Shown here piece after piece: positions 35,764 through 43,731 of a stretch of DNA of 64,000 bases. Position numbers and translations under genes: made by a program. The stretch spans positions 20,215 through 84,214 of the forward strand of contig DATAUD010000111.1 in the NCBI GenBank assembly GCA_036268455.1, in the 5' to 3' direction. Positions within the stretch are counted from its first letter, which is position 1. Every line of letters starts with the position of its first letter. The DNA is from DATAUD01 sp036268455 (GTDB taxonomy: Bacteria; Verrucomicrobiota; Verrucomicrobiia; Limisphaerales; Palsa-1400). The notes below the pieces were generated by a model. It saw nothing but the letters and a program-made list of their open reading frames with translations, did no database searches and had not been told where the DNA came from.

Positions 35764-38700
35764 ATGATCAAGTTCTTTGTCGGTCGTTCGAGGAGGTTGC
35801 TGGCCAGCCTGCCGCTTCTGCTTGTTGCCGCGACACGGCTTGCCGGCGCAAACATTACATTTCAACCGGTTGGTAATGAAGGGTTCGACGTGCTGGCGGA
35901 TGGGAAGGTCGTTGCCCCCATTAGACTCTCGGCGGACGGGGCGATTTTGGCGGGGAAGGTGGAGAATCTCGATGGCGGGTTGCGGTTTTCGGAGTTGCGC
36001 TGCCCTGACGAAGAAGCGGTCAGCTTTGCGTCGGATGATTTCGTGAGTGTCGAAGCGGGGCCGGCAGTCCGTTTTAAATTGACGCTGGTGAAGTTTGACG
36101 CGGCGCGTTGGCAACGGCTGTTCGGGGGCGCAAAGGAGCCGTTTCATTTTTTGGTTTGCTCAATGCCATCGGCCAAAATGTGGCATCAGCGCGGCTGGTT
36201 GAACGCCACGCCCAAGGCCGATCCGTTCCCGCTTTTGGGGGACAAGCATGTGAATACGCCGGAGATTTCCTCTGTTTGGAATCGCAATTGGAGCTACGTT
36301 TGCCCGCTCGGCGCGCACCCAATTCCGATGATCGGCTTATGGGACCCCAATAGCCGGCTTTACGTCGGTTACGATTTCCAGAAAAGTCGGGCGAGCGATC
36401 AATCCGAACGTTACGTCTCCACTGCCTATTGCTGGGAGGAAGGAAAAGAGAAGAACTTTATAACGCTGGCGTTTCCTTACGGGGGGTTGCGTTATGGCGA
36501 ATTGGTTTTTCCAAAGGCGGGCCAGCAAATTAAGTCGCGCTTCGACCTGATTATTGACACCAATTTGCCTTCGACGGAGGACCCCAACGAGCGTTTCCAG
36601 GAGCGTCTATTTGAGCGGTACGGCGATGAACTTCCGGTTGTGCCGGCGATGAATGACCTTGGCTGGATTCCCGGCACAGCGCGGTTGAAGGATTTTGAGG
36701 GGCCCATTGGCTTGAATTTTTTCGGTCCAGGCGGGGAGCATACGTTTTATCCTGACGGCACGCTAATGACTTACGGATGGGCCGGGCATCGCGAAATGCC
36801 CATCGACACGGAGGCCAGTCAAAACGACACGGCAGGAATTGAGCGGGCGCGGGCCAGTTTGGAAACCCTTCTCCAAAAATATGCCCGGCATTTCACCGTC
36901 AATGGCGCGCAGTGCCTCTTTTGGGAGAAGCCGCTCACAGGAGCGTGGCGCGATAGTTGGGGCGGCGCCGCCGTCACCACCTTGCACAATTCCGATTCGT
37001 GGTACCCAGCCCGGGCGTTGGTTGAGCTGTACCGCTACGATTTGGGGCGCGGCAACACGAACGCCGCGCACTTGGAAGCGATCGATGAACTTTTTAACTG
37101 GGCAAAAAATTGCGTTTGGACGCGCAATGAATTTCCAGATGTCCCGTCCTCGCCGTTCGCCATCGGCGGCAGTTTGCAGTCGGCGTTCCTGCTGGATTAC
37201 TATTTCACTTTCAAAAACGACCCCGTGCACAAGGCCAACGCGGAATTGGCGCTCCATCTTGCGGACAACGTGATCTGGCGTTACCTGGCAATTTGGGCGA
37301 TGGATTCGGACCGGTTTGACGACGGGCTGGACGGCTCATTTCTCATGGAGCCGAACAGCGGACGCGATTGGGCAGGGCTGGCCTGCGCGAACGAAACCGG
37401 CTGGTTGGTTGACGCGATGACCCAAGTGTATGTCCATACCGGCGATGACCGGATGCGGTATTATTTGCGCGGCATCATGCAACGCTGGCCGGAGCTTTAC
37501 CGCCCGCTCTACGAAAAATCGATCGCCGATTACGGCCGCAGTTCGATGACGGAAGGATTGGGAATTTTCGACGGATCGGGACCTGGCCGCGGCCAGCGTT
37601 ACAACTACGGTTTTATGGTGCCGCTTGCAATGGAGGAGCCTGTGGGCGCGTCGAAAATGCGGGTGGTCGCGGGAGCGCGCGCATGCATCGCGTTTTGCAA
37701 AGGCTCGACGGACAAAGACGTCTCCCATTACGAAACGGATGGAGATGGCAATTGCCGTTTCCAGATTGTTTCTGGCACCTCGACGCCGTTCGACGTGAGT
37801 TTTTCTTATCCCAATGTCAATATTTCGCGCCTGCCGGTCAAAATCAACGGGCGCGCGGCGGACGAAAGCGCCGTCCGGCATCCGGCACAGTCACCTTCGT
37901 CGCTTTATCTGGCGAACTTGCGCAATAACGACGTTGTCACCATTGGCAATGGTCATGGCCACGTTGTGCCGACGATTTTTGCCGTCAATCATACTTATCG
38001 TCATGGAGACGAAGGCGGTTCGCCGGACCCGATTCCTTTGACGCAGGATTGGACGGATCCGCATTCTTTTGCGGGGTTGATTCCAGGAAAGCATTGGGTT
38101 TTTGGCGTGCCGTATTGGCAGGATGACTATGCCCACAAGGCGATATTCGGGCCGTTTCGCCAGGGGTCCACCGTTTTTGTTGTGTACGCCCCAAACGGGA
38201 CGGAGTCGCCGCACATTATGTTTGACGGCGGAGGCGCGCTGCCGCTTTCGGGCAAGCCGGCGCTGGCATGGCGGGCGTGGCCGTTGCTCTTTGACCGGCA
38301 AATTCTCATTGACTACGCGACGATTCCGATGGGCGCAACGGTTGCCGACGTTTCCCCAAACGGAACGCTACTGATGGACGCCACTGAATTCGACGGCGAC
38401 GCAACGGCGCTGGCGGCGACGACGAATGCGATTGCGAGGGCGGCGGTCGATTTTGGCGTTCAGCAACGCGAACGGACGATGTTTGCCGACCTGCGGCGTC
38501 GTTTTGGCAGGTTGCCCGCTGGGAAAATTGCCATCCTTCCAGGCGCCATGGCGGGACCGGGCGCGAATTTCGCGGGTCTTGCGGGCTTGCGCGAAAAAAT
38601 GGTGCGGCTCAAGCCGGACGATTTCGTTTCGCCGGAAGAATTCAACGCCACGCGGTTTCCCGTTGCGGTTTACCTCGGGGAGGAAAGTTATCTCAAAACG

Positions 38701-39216
38701 GTGCATCAGGAGGGCGATGGCATTGCCGCGATAGCTCGTTATTTGTCAGAAGGAGGAACGCTGGCGCTCCTGGCCAGCGGGCCGTATCCGATGTATTACG
38801 GCAATGCCGTTGGAGAGGAATCCGGCAACGCCGACCCCGTCCTGGCGCGGCTGGGAATTCCGTTGTCCATTGACTCCGAAGTTTCGCCGGCTCAGTTGAA
38901 AATCCACAACGAGTCCAGTCAAACTATTTTGCGTTCGATTCCGGCGAAATTTGCGTTCCCGGAGAACGATCCACGCTTACGCGCGAGCCAGCCCGGAACC
39001 GTGAACTCAGCGAACGATTATGTTCCCCTGCTGAGAGTTGTTGGGGAAAATGGCCGGATTTATGGCGACGCGGCATTTTATGTGGAACTCGGTTCAGGTC
39101 CAGGCAAGGGAGGCAAAATTTTGTATGTATGGTCCGGTTTGCTGGCGTCGTCGGAAGGGAATCTTATTATGTACGACGCGCTCGGGTGGGTGTTGAGTAG
39201 AACGACGGAGCACTAG
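35764..39216 (+). CDS. Large secreted protein of unknown function
   Basis: An 1150-residue exported protein with a signal peptide (about residues 1-28, ending RLAGA). Residues 30-270 look beta-rich. Residues 330-600 look like an alpha/alpha-barrel, with repeated aromatic-rich helices (WYPARALVELYRYDL, SAFLLDYYFTFKNDPVHKANAELALHLADNVIWRYLAIWAM, MRYYLRGIMQRWPELYRPLYE) as in many polysaccharide lyases and hydrolases. The C-terminal third has a ThuA/GATase-like look (RYLSEGGTLALLASGPYPMYYG). I do not recognise the family and cannot assign catalytic residues. It probably acts on a glycan outside the cell. It starts 13 bases after the RbsD-like gene, which suggests co-transcription and a link to sugar use. 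Confidence 0.6.
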   Translation: MIKFFVGRSRRLLASLPLLLVAATRLAGANITFQPVGNEGFDVLADGKVVAPIRLSADGAILAGKVENLDGGLRFSELRCPDEEAVSFASDDFVSVEAGPAVRFKLTLVKFDAARWQRLFGGAKEPFHFLVCSMPSAKMWHQRGWLNATPKADPFPLLGDKHVNTPEISSVWNRNWSYVCPLGAHPIPMIGLWDPNSRLYVGYDFQKSRASDQSERYVSTAYCWEEGKEKNFITLAFPYGGLRYGELVFPKAGQQIKSRFDLIIDTNLPSTEDPNERFQERLFERYGDELPVVPAMNDLGWIPGTARLKDFEGPIGLNFFGPGGEHTFYPDGTLMTYGWAGHREMPIDTEASQNDTAGIERARASLETLLQKYARHFTVNGAQCLFWEKPLTGAWRDSWGGAAVTTLHNSDSWYPARALVELYRYDLGRGNTNAAHLEAIDELFNWAKNCVWTRNEFPDVPSSPFAIGGSLQSAFLLDYYFTFKNDPVHKANAELALHLADNVIWRYLAIWAMDSDRFDDGLDGSFLMEPNSGRDWAGLACANETGWLVDAMTQVYVHTGDDRMRYYLRGIMQRWPELYRPLYEKSIADYGRSSMTEGLGIFDGSGPGRGQRYNYGFMVPLAMEEPVGASKMRVVAGARACIAFCKGSTDKDVSHYETDGDGNCRFQIVSGTSTPFDVSFSYPNVNISRLPVKINGRAADESAVRHPAQSPSSLYLANLRNNDVVTIGNGHGHVVPTIFAVNHTYRHGDEGGSPDPIPLTQDWTDPHSFAGLIPGKHWVFGVPYWQDDYAHKAIFGPFRQGSTVFVVYAPNGTESPHIMFDGGGALPLSGKPALAWRAWPLLFDRQILIDYATIPMGATVADVSPNGTLLMDATEFDGDATALAATTNAIARAAVDFGVQQRERTMFADLRRRFGRLPAGKIAILPGAMAGPGANFAGLAGLREKMVRLKPDDFVSPEEFNATRFPVAVYLGEESYLKTVHQEGDGIAAIARYLSEGGTLALLASGPYPMYYGNAVGEESGNADPVLARLGIPLSIDSEVSPAQLKIHNESSQTILRSIPAKFAFPENDPRLRASQPGTVNSANDYVPLLRVVGENGRIYGDAAFYVELGSGPGKGGKILYVWSGLLASSEGNLIMYDALGWVLSRTTEH

Positions 39217-39310
39217 AATACCGGGAGACTGGATTGAACATCTCTCATTTTCATTTTCTCAAAAGTGGTTGTCGCAGGAGTAAAGCGGTTCCAAAAAGGA
39301 AATCGCAAAT

Positions 39311-39331
39311 ATTCCAGACACTGTCTGGAAT
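39311..39331. repeat. Perfect palindrome with GACACTGTC core, copy 1
   Basis: ATTCCAGACA-C-TGTCTGGAAT, with 10-bp arms around a single C. It lies 43 bases upstream of the alpha/beta hydrolase. Its centre GACACTGTC is the same as in the palindrome after that gene, but the arms differ. Confidence 0.8.
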
Positions 39332-39373
39332 TTCTCCGGCCGCGGCGAGGGGAGACAATAGACGTTGCGTTAA

Positions 39374-39967
39374 ATGATCTACGCGCTGCCAGGGATGGGG
39401 GCTGATCAGCGAATGTATTCGGGCGCGTGGAAAAGTTTGCCCAATTGCGCTTTTCTTAAGTGGCCTACGCATGCCGGCGAGGATTCGATTTCCGCGGTGG
39501 TGAGACGGATTGCCGCTGACCATAAAATACGCGCGGGCGATATCGTGATTGGCTCCTCTCTCGGCGCAATTGCCGCCTGCGAAATAGCGAAGATCATTCC
39601 TATTGGCGGCTTGGTTCTGATTGGCGGGGCGAAACGGAAAGAAGAGATAAATGCGCTCCTTGCGTTCATTCATCCTTTGGTTGATCTGGCGCCGCTGGCG
39701 TTCATTCAACGGGTCTCAGGGAAGGTTCCGGACGATCTTTCTCAAATGTTTAGCGACGGCGATCCTGGTTTTATTCGCGCGATGTGCCGCGCGATTTTTG
39801 ATTGGGAAGGCTTGGGCGATACACACGTAAATCTATTGCGCATCCACGGACGCAAAGATCGTGTGATTCCGTTGCCCGAAGGAGTGCAACATGTGCTCAA
39901 TGGGGGACATCTGATCGCAATGACTCATTCGCAACAGTGCGTTGAGATTATCAAAACTGTGTCTTGA
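39374..39967 (+). CDS. Alpha/beta hydrolase
   Basis: A compact 197-residue alpha/beta hydrolase. It opens with the oxyanion-region strand IYALPGMGADQRMY. The nucleophile elbow is GSSLG (Ser of GDIVIGSSLGAIAA), the acid is in RIHGRKDRVIPL, and the catalytic His is in VLNGGHLIAMTH. It is shorter than most relatives, with a small lid. Substrate and partner are unknown. The gene is framed by two palindromes sharing the core GACACTGTC, one before and one after. Confidence 0.85.
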   Translation: MIYALPGMGADQRMYSGAWKSLPNCAFLKWPTHAGEDSISAVVRRIAADHKIRAGDIVIGSSLGAIAACEIAKIIPIGGLVLIGGAKRKEEINALLAFIHPLVDLAPLAFIQRVSGKVPDDLSQMFSDGDPGFIRAMCRAIFDWEGLGDTHVNLLRIHGRKDRVIPLPEGVQHVLNGGHLIAMTHSQQCVEIIKTVS

Positions 39968-40005
39968 ATCTTTGATAATTCCATGTTGCGCAATCTTGCG
40001 AAAAG

Positions 40006-40030
40006 ATTTGCTCGACACTGTCGAGCAAAT
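40006..40030. repeat. Perfect palindrome with GACACTGTC core, copy 2
   Basis: ATTTGCTCGACA-C-TGTCGAGCAAAT, with 12-bp arms around a single C, 38 bases after the hydrolase stop. It shares the 9-base centre with the palindrome at 39311-39331. There is no T run on either side, so it is not a normal terminator. Confidence 0.8.
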
Positions 40031-40161
40031 TGGAAAACCGGACCGCTTGCTCGGGCTCGGACGGCAAGGGCGCATTGGCTGAAAGAAAAACGCTAAGACG
40101 CTAAAGAAGCAAAGACGCAAAGGAAAATGACCCGTGCGGAGAACGCAGTGGTCGCCTCCTG

Positions 40162-41529
40162 TCAAACATTCAAAATGGCCGGATCGCCGTAGAGCGTGAA
40201 GGAACCGGTGCGCTCTATTTTTACGTCCATCAATTGGCCGACGTGGCGGGCGCTTCCCTCAAAGATTACTATTTTGTTGCAGCGCGTACGGCCCGACAGT
40301 CGCGCGGGGTTCTTTTTGCTAGGGCCTTCGACGAGAATCTGGACGGTCCGCCCGATGCGTTCTTCGTAACGACGGCGGCCGATGGAGTTGATTGTCTCCA
40401 ACAACCGGGCGTTGCGCTCTTCCTTGATTTCCTGCGGCAATTGGCCGGGCATGGTCGCGGCGGGGGTGTCCTTGCGCGGGGAATATTTGAAGATGTAGGC
40501 GTTGTCAAATTGCACTTCGCGCGCAAGGGACAGGGTCTCCTCGAAATCCTCTTCGGTTTCACCGGGGAAGCCAACGATGATGTCGGTCGTGACGCCCATG
40601 CCGGGCTGTGCCTGGCGCAGTTTCTCGACGATGCCGATATACCGCGAACGCGTGTAGCCGCGGTGCATCAATTTCAAAATGCGGTCGCTCCCACTTTGCA
40701 CGGGGAGATGCGCGCTCTCGCACAATTTCGGTAATTGACTGTAAGCGGCGACCAGGTCGTCACCGTAACCTTTGGGATGAGGCGAGGTGAATCGCACGCG
40801 CTCCAATCCATCAATTTCATGCACGGCTTCGAGCAATTGGACAAAACCGGACTTGCCGTCTTTGGCCGGGATTTCGCGTTTGCCGTAGCTGGTCACGATC
40901 TGTCCCAGCAAGGTGATTTCCTTCGCGCCGTTTTGGACCAGTTGGCGGCACTCGGAAACGATGTCCGCAATGGCTCTGCTTCGCTCTTCGCCGCGCGTGT
41001 AGGGGACGATGCAGAAGGTGCAGTATTGATTGCAGCCTTGCATGATGCTGACAAAGGCGGTGACGGGCGCGCCATGGCCATTGCCGCCTCGCTGGCCGTG
41101 AAGCAAATGTTCGCGGATGGCGGCTTCGCTACCGGTCTCGGGCTCCGTGTCAACAATCTTGGCCCGGCGGCCTTCAAGAATCTCGTCCAAATAATCGGCG
41201 GCGCGATGAAATTTTTGCGTGCCGACGACCAGATCAACGTCAGGCAATTGATCGATCAATTGCTGTCCGCGGCTTTGTGCCATGCAGCCCATGAAACCCA
41301 GGACGACATCGGGACGATTTCGCCGGACATCGGCCGCGATGTTTTTCATTTTGCCGATGGCTTTTTGCTCGGCCATATCACGAACGCTGCAAGTGTTGAG
41401 CAGAATGACATCCGCGACGGCTTCCGACGGGGCGAGGGAATAGCCTTTTGCGACGAGTTGGGCGGCGACGGACTCGGAATCGCGTTCGTTCATCTGGCAC
41501 CCGTAGGTTTTGATGTAAACGCTGGGCAT
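40162..41529 (-). CDS. miaB: tRNA-2-methylthio-N6-dimethylallyladenosine synthase
   Basis: 455 residues from the ATG at 41529, giving the normal start MPSVYIKTYGCQMNERDS. It adds the methylthio group to i6A37 of tRNAs. The N-terminal UPF0004 domain holds three cluster cysteines (YGCQMN, NTCSVR, GFMGCMAQ). The radical SAM domain has the motif CNQYCTFC and DIIVGFPGETEEDF. The TRAM domain lies at the C-terminus (RRYEERIGRTVQILVEG). A 19-residue upstream reading rich in Cys is rejected because it overlaps the previous gene and lies before the family start. It follows the DUF155-like gene by one base, so the two are co-transcribed. Confidence 0.95.
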   Translation of the reverse strand: MPSVYIKTYGCQMNERDSESVAAQLVAKGYSLAPSEAVADVILLNTCSVRDMAEQKAIGKMKNIAADVRRNRPDVVLGFMGCMAQSRGQQLIDQLPDVDLVVGTQKFHRAADYLDEILEGRRAKIVDTEPETGSEAAIREHLLHGQRGGNGHGAPVTAFVSIMQGCNQYCTFCIVPYTRGEERSRAIADIVSECRQLVQNGAKEITLLGQIVTSYGKREIPAKDGKSGFVQLLEAVHEIDGLERVRFTSPHPKGYGDDLVAAYSQLPKLCESAHLPVQSGSDRILKLMHRGYTRSRYIGIVEKLRQAQPGMGVTTDIIVGFPGETEEDFEETLSLAREVQFDNAYIFKYSPRKDTPAATMPGQLPQEIKEERNARLLETINSIGRRRYEERIGRTVQILVEGPSKKNPARLSGRTRCNKIVIFEGSARHVGQLMDVKIERTGSFTLYGDPAILNV

Positions 41530-41530
41530 G

Positions 41531-42688
41531 TTATCTTTTGAAGCCGAGCAACAGGAGGGCAACATCGATAATAAACAGCAGGACAATCGTCACTTCCAAA
41601 GTGAGCATCCAACGGTTGGTGCGGTCCTGGTTGAGCAACTGGTAGAGATTGTCCAGCGTCTTAAGTTTTTCATCGATGGTCCGGTGCCAATCGGCAAGGT
41701 GGAAGCGGGCGGAAATGTTTTCGTAAATACGCGCCAGGTGCCAATCGCCGAAGAATTTCGTAATGTTTGACAGCTCATCGCTGAAGCGCGCGAGGTCCAC
41801 CCGGATTTCACGCAGTTCGCGCATGACGCCGACGCTCTTGCGCGGACGGCGCTGCGTGAGGTCGCGGTAGGAGCGTTCAAGGGCGTTGTCAAGAATCCGG
41901 TCGTAAGCCTCCAACTCTGCCAGTTGGAGGTTGGCCGATTCCAAAACGTAAAGGATTTCATCGACGCCCTGCGGTTCCTGGACGACCAACGCGGCGTCCC
42001 AATCCAGGACGGCCAGGTCGTTTTCGTAATAGCTGAGGTAACGGCCGGTGGATTCATCGGCCTCCTGACGGGAAAGCTGGTTGACATCCTCTTCCTGTGT
42101 GAGAAGGGCGGCGACTTCGCGGCGATGCTGATGAAGCCAATCCTCCGCGCTCAAGGGGCGGCCATCCTCGGCTACCAGCGGAGCGTCAATACAAAAAACC
42201 GTGTAGGCTTCCTCGTCCGCAAGTTGGGGGACGGGCTTGAGCAGAATGGGCGACAATTCACGGCGGGCTTCCTCGGCCAGTTGGCGGACCTCGCGGGTCA
42301 ATTCGCCGTTGGAAAATTTCAAATCGTGATAGGCAACCAAATCCTCAATTGCCTGCACCTCGAACGGGACGGAAACGGTAATGCTCAACGCGCCGACGGG
42401 GAGAAATTTCACCGTTCGTTCAATGCGGACAGGGCCATTCGGGCCAATACGCTCCATTGGGGGCAACCGAACCATTTGCGGACGGTAAAAGAAGAGGTGG
42501 CGCGGGTTTCGGCGGCTGGTATCAACATTGAATTGAGCCACCGGCTGTCCGAGTAATTGCTGGAGCGGCTGGCGGATCATCTCGTATGCCACGTCAAAAG
42601 CGTAAATATAAATGACTCTACCCGCGTAACGTTTAACGCCGCGGGGCGGTTCGTCGGCTATGACGGGTTCGAGCACAGGCGCCACCAT
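41531..42688 (-). CDS. RMD1/DUF155-like protein with C-terminal membrane helix
   Basis: A 385-residue protein with a mixed N-terminal domain (residues 1-180). A middle helical region resembles coiled coil (QLAELEAYDRILDNALERSYRDL, ELREIRVDLARFSDEL). Near the end comes ADWHRTIDEKLKTLDNLYQLLNQD followed by one transmembrane helix (WMLTLEVTIVLLFIIDVALLLLG). This C-terminal layout is that of the DUF155/RMD1 family, which includes mitochondrial RMND1. The match is by pattern only and the N-terminal half is less clear. The function is unknown. It is the upstream partner of miaB in a two-gene unit. Confidence 0.55.
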   Translation of the reverse strand: MVAPVLEPVIADEPPRGVKRYAGRVIYIYAFDVAYEMIRQPLQQLLGQPVAQFNVDTSRRNPRHLFFYRPQMVRLPPMERIGPNGPVRIERTVKFLPVGALSITVSVPFEVQAIEDLVAYHDLKFSNGELTREVRQLAEEARRELSPILLKPVPQLADEEAYTVFCIDAPLVAEDGRPLSAEDWLHQHRREVAALLTQEEDVNQLSRQEADESTGRYLSYYENDLAVLDWDAALVVQEPQGVDEILYVLESANLQLAELEAYDRILDNALERSYRDLTQRRPRKSVGVMRELREIRVDLARFSDELSNITKFFGDWHLARIYENISARFHLADWHRTIDEKLKTLDNLYQLLNQDRTNRWMLTLEVTIVLLFIIDVALLLLGFKR

Positions 42689-42828
42689 AGTATAAAATAC
42701 GACCGGCGGAAAGGATTGTCTAACTGGCTAGGAGTTTGCAGGTTGCGAAGTTTTTAACAGAAAAGTCACAGACGCCGGGGCTGATCTGGTGAACACTTTC
42801 ACTGGACAAAACGTCTATTGGGATGATT

Positions 42829-42854
42829 GGAATGCCGATTGCTAGGGGCATTCC
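42829..42854. repeat. Hairpin with 8-bp perfect arms
   Basis: GGAATGCC and GGCATTCC separated by ten bases, in the leader region between the divergent DUF155-like gene and the 112-residue protein. Its role is unknown and no T run follows. Confidence 0.5.
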
Positions 42855-42904
42855 GGAGAGACGCGCAAGCGAATTTCCTTTTGAACTGAATTAATAAACT
42901 GAAT

Positions 42905-43243
42905 ATGAAACCTAAAAAAAGCGCGGCAAAGGTCGCCCTGACACCGTCTGTTAAAACTCCCGGCCCCGTAAAATCGTCTCCTTCGGAGGCGGTGACGACA
43001 ATCGACGTCAAAGCGGACGTCGGATTTGGCAACTCCTTGTATTTGAGGGGTGAAGGCTCCGGATTAAATTGGGAGCGCGGCGTGCCGCTGGCCTGTGTCG
43101 ATGGCAAAACGTGGCGTTGGTCACAGCCCGTGAAAGCCCCGATCACATTCAAGGTGCTTCTCAACGACCAGGTTTGGTCGGCTGGGAATGATTTGAAGGT
43201 GAATCCCGGCCAAAAAATCGAGGTCGCGCCGGCTTTTAGCTGA
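42905..43243 (+). CDS. Small protein with starch-binding-like (CBM20/48) fold
   Basis: 112 residues. The first 35 are Lys/Pro/Ser-rich and probably disordered. The remaining 75 follow a carbohydrate-binding beta-sandwich pattern: a leading strand, GNSLYLRGEGSGLNWERGVPLACVDGKTWRW, then ITFKVLLNDQVWSAGNDLKVNPGQKIEVAPAF. CBM20 and CBM48 domains show the same G-LxLRG-x-G-LxW...W spacing. There is no signal peptide, so it may bind intracellular glycogen or serve as a small regulatory domain. The domain class is by pattern only. Confidence 0.6.
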   Translation: MKPKKSAAKVALTPSVKTPGPVKSSPSEAVTTIDVKADVGFGNSLYLRGEGSGLNWERGVPLACVDGKTWRWSQPVKAPITFKVLLNDQVWSAGNDLKVNPGQKIEVAPAFS

Positions 43244-43287
43244 GCGGCGTAGTCAAACTCAGGCAAAGTTCCACGATAGAAAGCAAG

Positions 43288-43333
43288 CCGCCCCGGGACA
43301 ATTTTTGTTTCAGGGCGGAAAGGGGGTTTTTTT
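43288..43333 (+). terminator. Possible terminator after the 112-residue protein
   Basis: CCGCCC pairs with GGGCGG over a 19-base loop that can pair partly itself, and a run of seven T follows after a short G-rich spacer. The spacer between stem and T run makes it weaker than standard. Confidence 0.4.
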
Positions 43334-43379
43334 CCTTGCACGGGCAGTGGAAAAGATTATTTGTGGAGTGTTCTTTGAT

Positions 43380-43560
43380 AGTTCAGCCGTAGCCACCGCT
43401 GGGAACCTCGTGAAAATCGAGGACGGTTGCGCCACTGTGACGGGTTACTAAGTCCCAATGAGCCACTGGTTCCATTTTGGAACTGGGAAGGCGGGACGGA
43501 GGATCGAAGCCCGGAAGTCAGGACATCAGCGCGGTTATGCTCGTCGGGCCTTGCAAGCGC
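43380..43560 (+). promoter_or_regulatory. Cobalamin (AdoCbl-type) riboswitch
   Basis: The ordered conserved elements of the cobalamin riboswitch are present: GCCACTGTGAC (from 43431), AATGAGCCACTG (about 43457-43468), GGGAAGGCGGG (43485-43495) and the B12 box GAAGCCCGGAAGTCAGGA (43506-43523). The P-stem CCTCG...CGAGG lies just before the first element. Ligand binding normally turns off the downstream gene. A terminator lies between it and the start codon at 43732, so control is probably by transcription attenuation. Its outer edges are approximate. Confidence 0.93.
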
Positions 43561-43598
43561 GAGGCCACTTCTCCGACAAAGAGAAGGATGAGGCCAGG

Positions 43599-43673
43599 CC
43601 GTTGAAACTGTTTTTCAACGGATCCCTACGAATGCCTTCATTCTCGGTTTTGCCGGAGTCTGAAGGTTTTTTT
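43599..43673 (+). terminator. Riboswitch expression platform: two hairpins, second a terminator
   Basis: The first hairpin is CCGTTGAAA / TTTCAACGG (43599-43621). The second has outer arms CCTTCA (43635-43640) and TGAAGG (43661-43666) with internal pairing and is followed by seven T residues (43667-43673), a rho-independent terminator. It sits 59 bases before the start codon. It is placed where B12 binding upstream could decide termination. Confidence 0.8.
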
Positions 43674-43731
43674 ATGCCTCCGGACTTCGCACTGGTCTCT
43701 CAATCATCACCCGAAAGTTGAAAGATCAGTC

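Noticed and set aside
41530..41586. Cys-rich N-terminal extension of MiaB
   Set aside because: It overlaps the end of the upstream gene and precedes the conserved start MPSVYIKTYGCQMN. The cysteines are chance.
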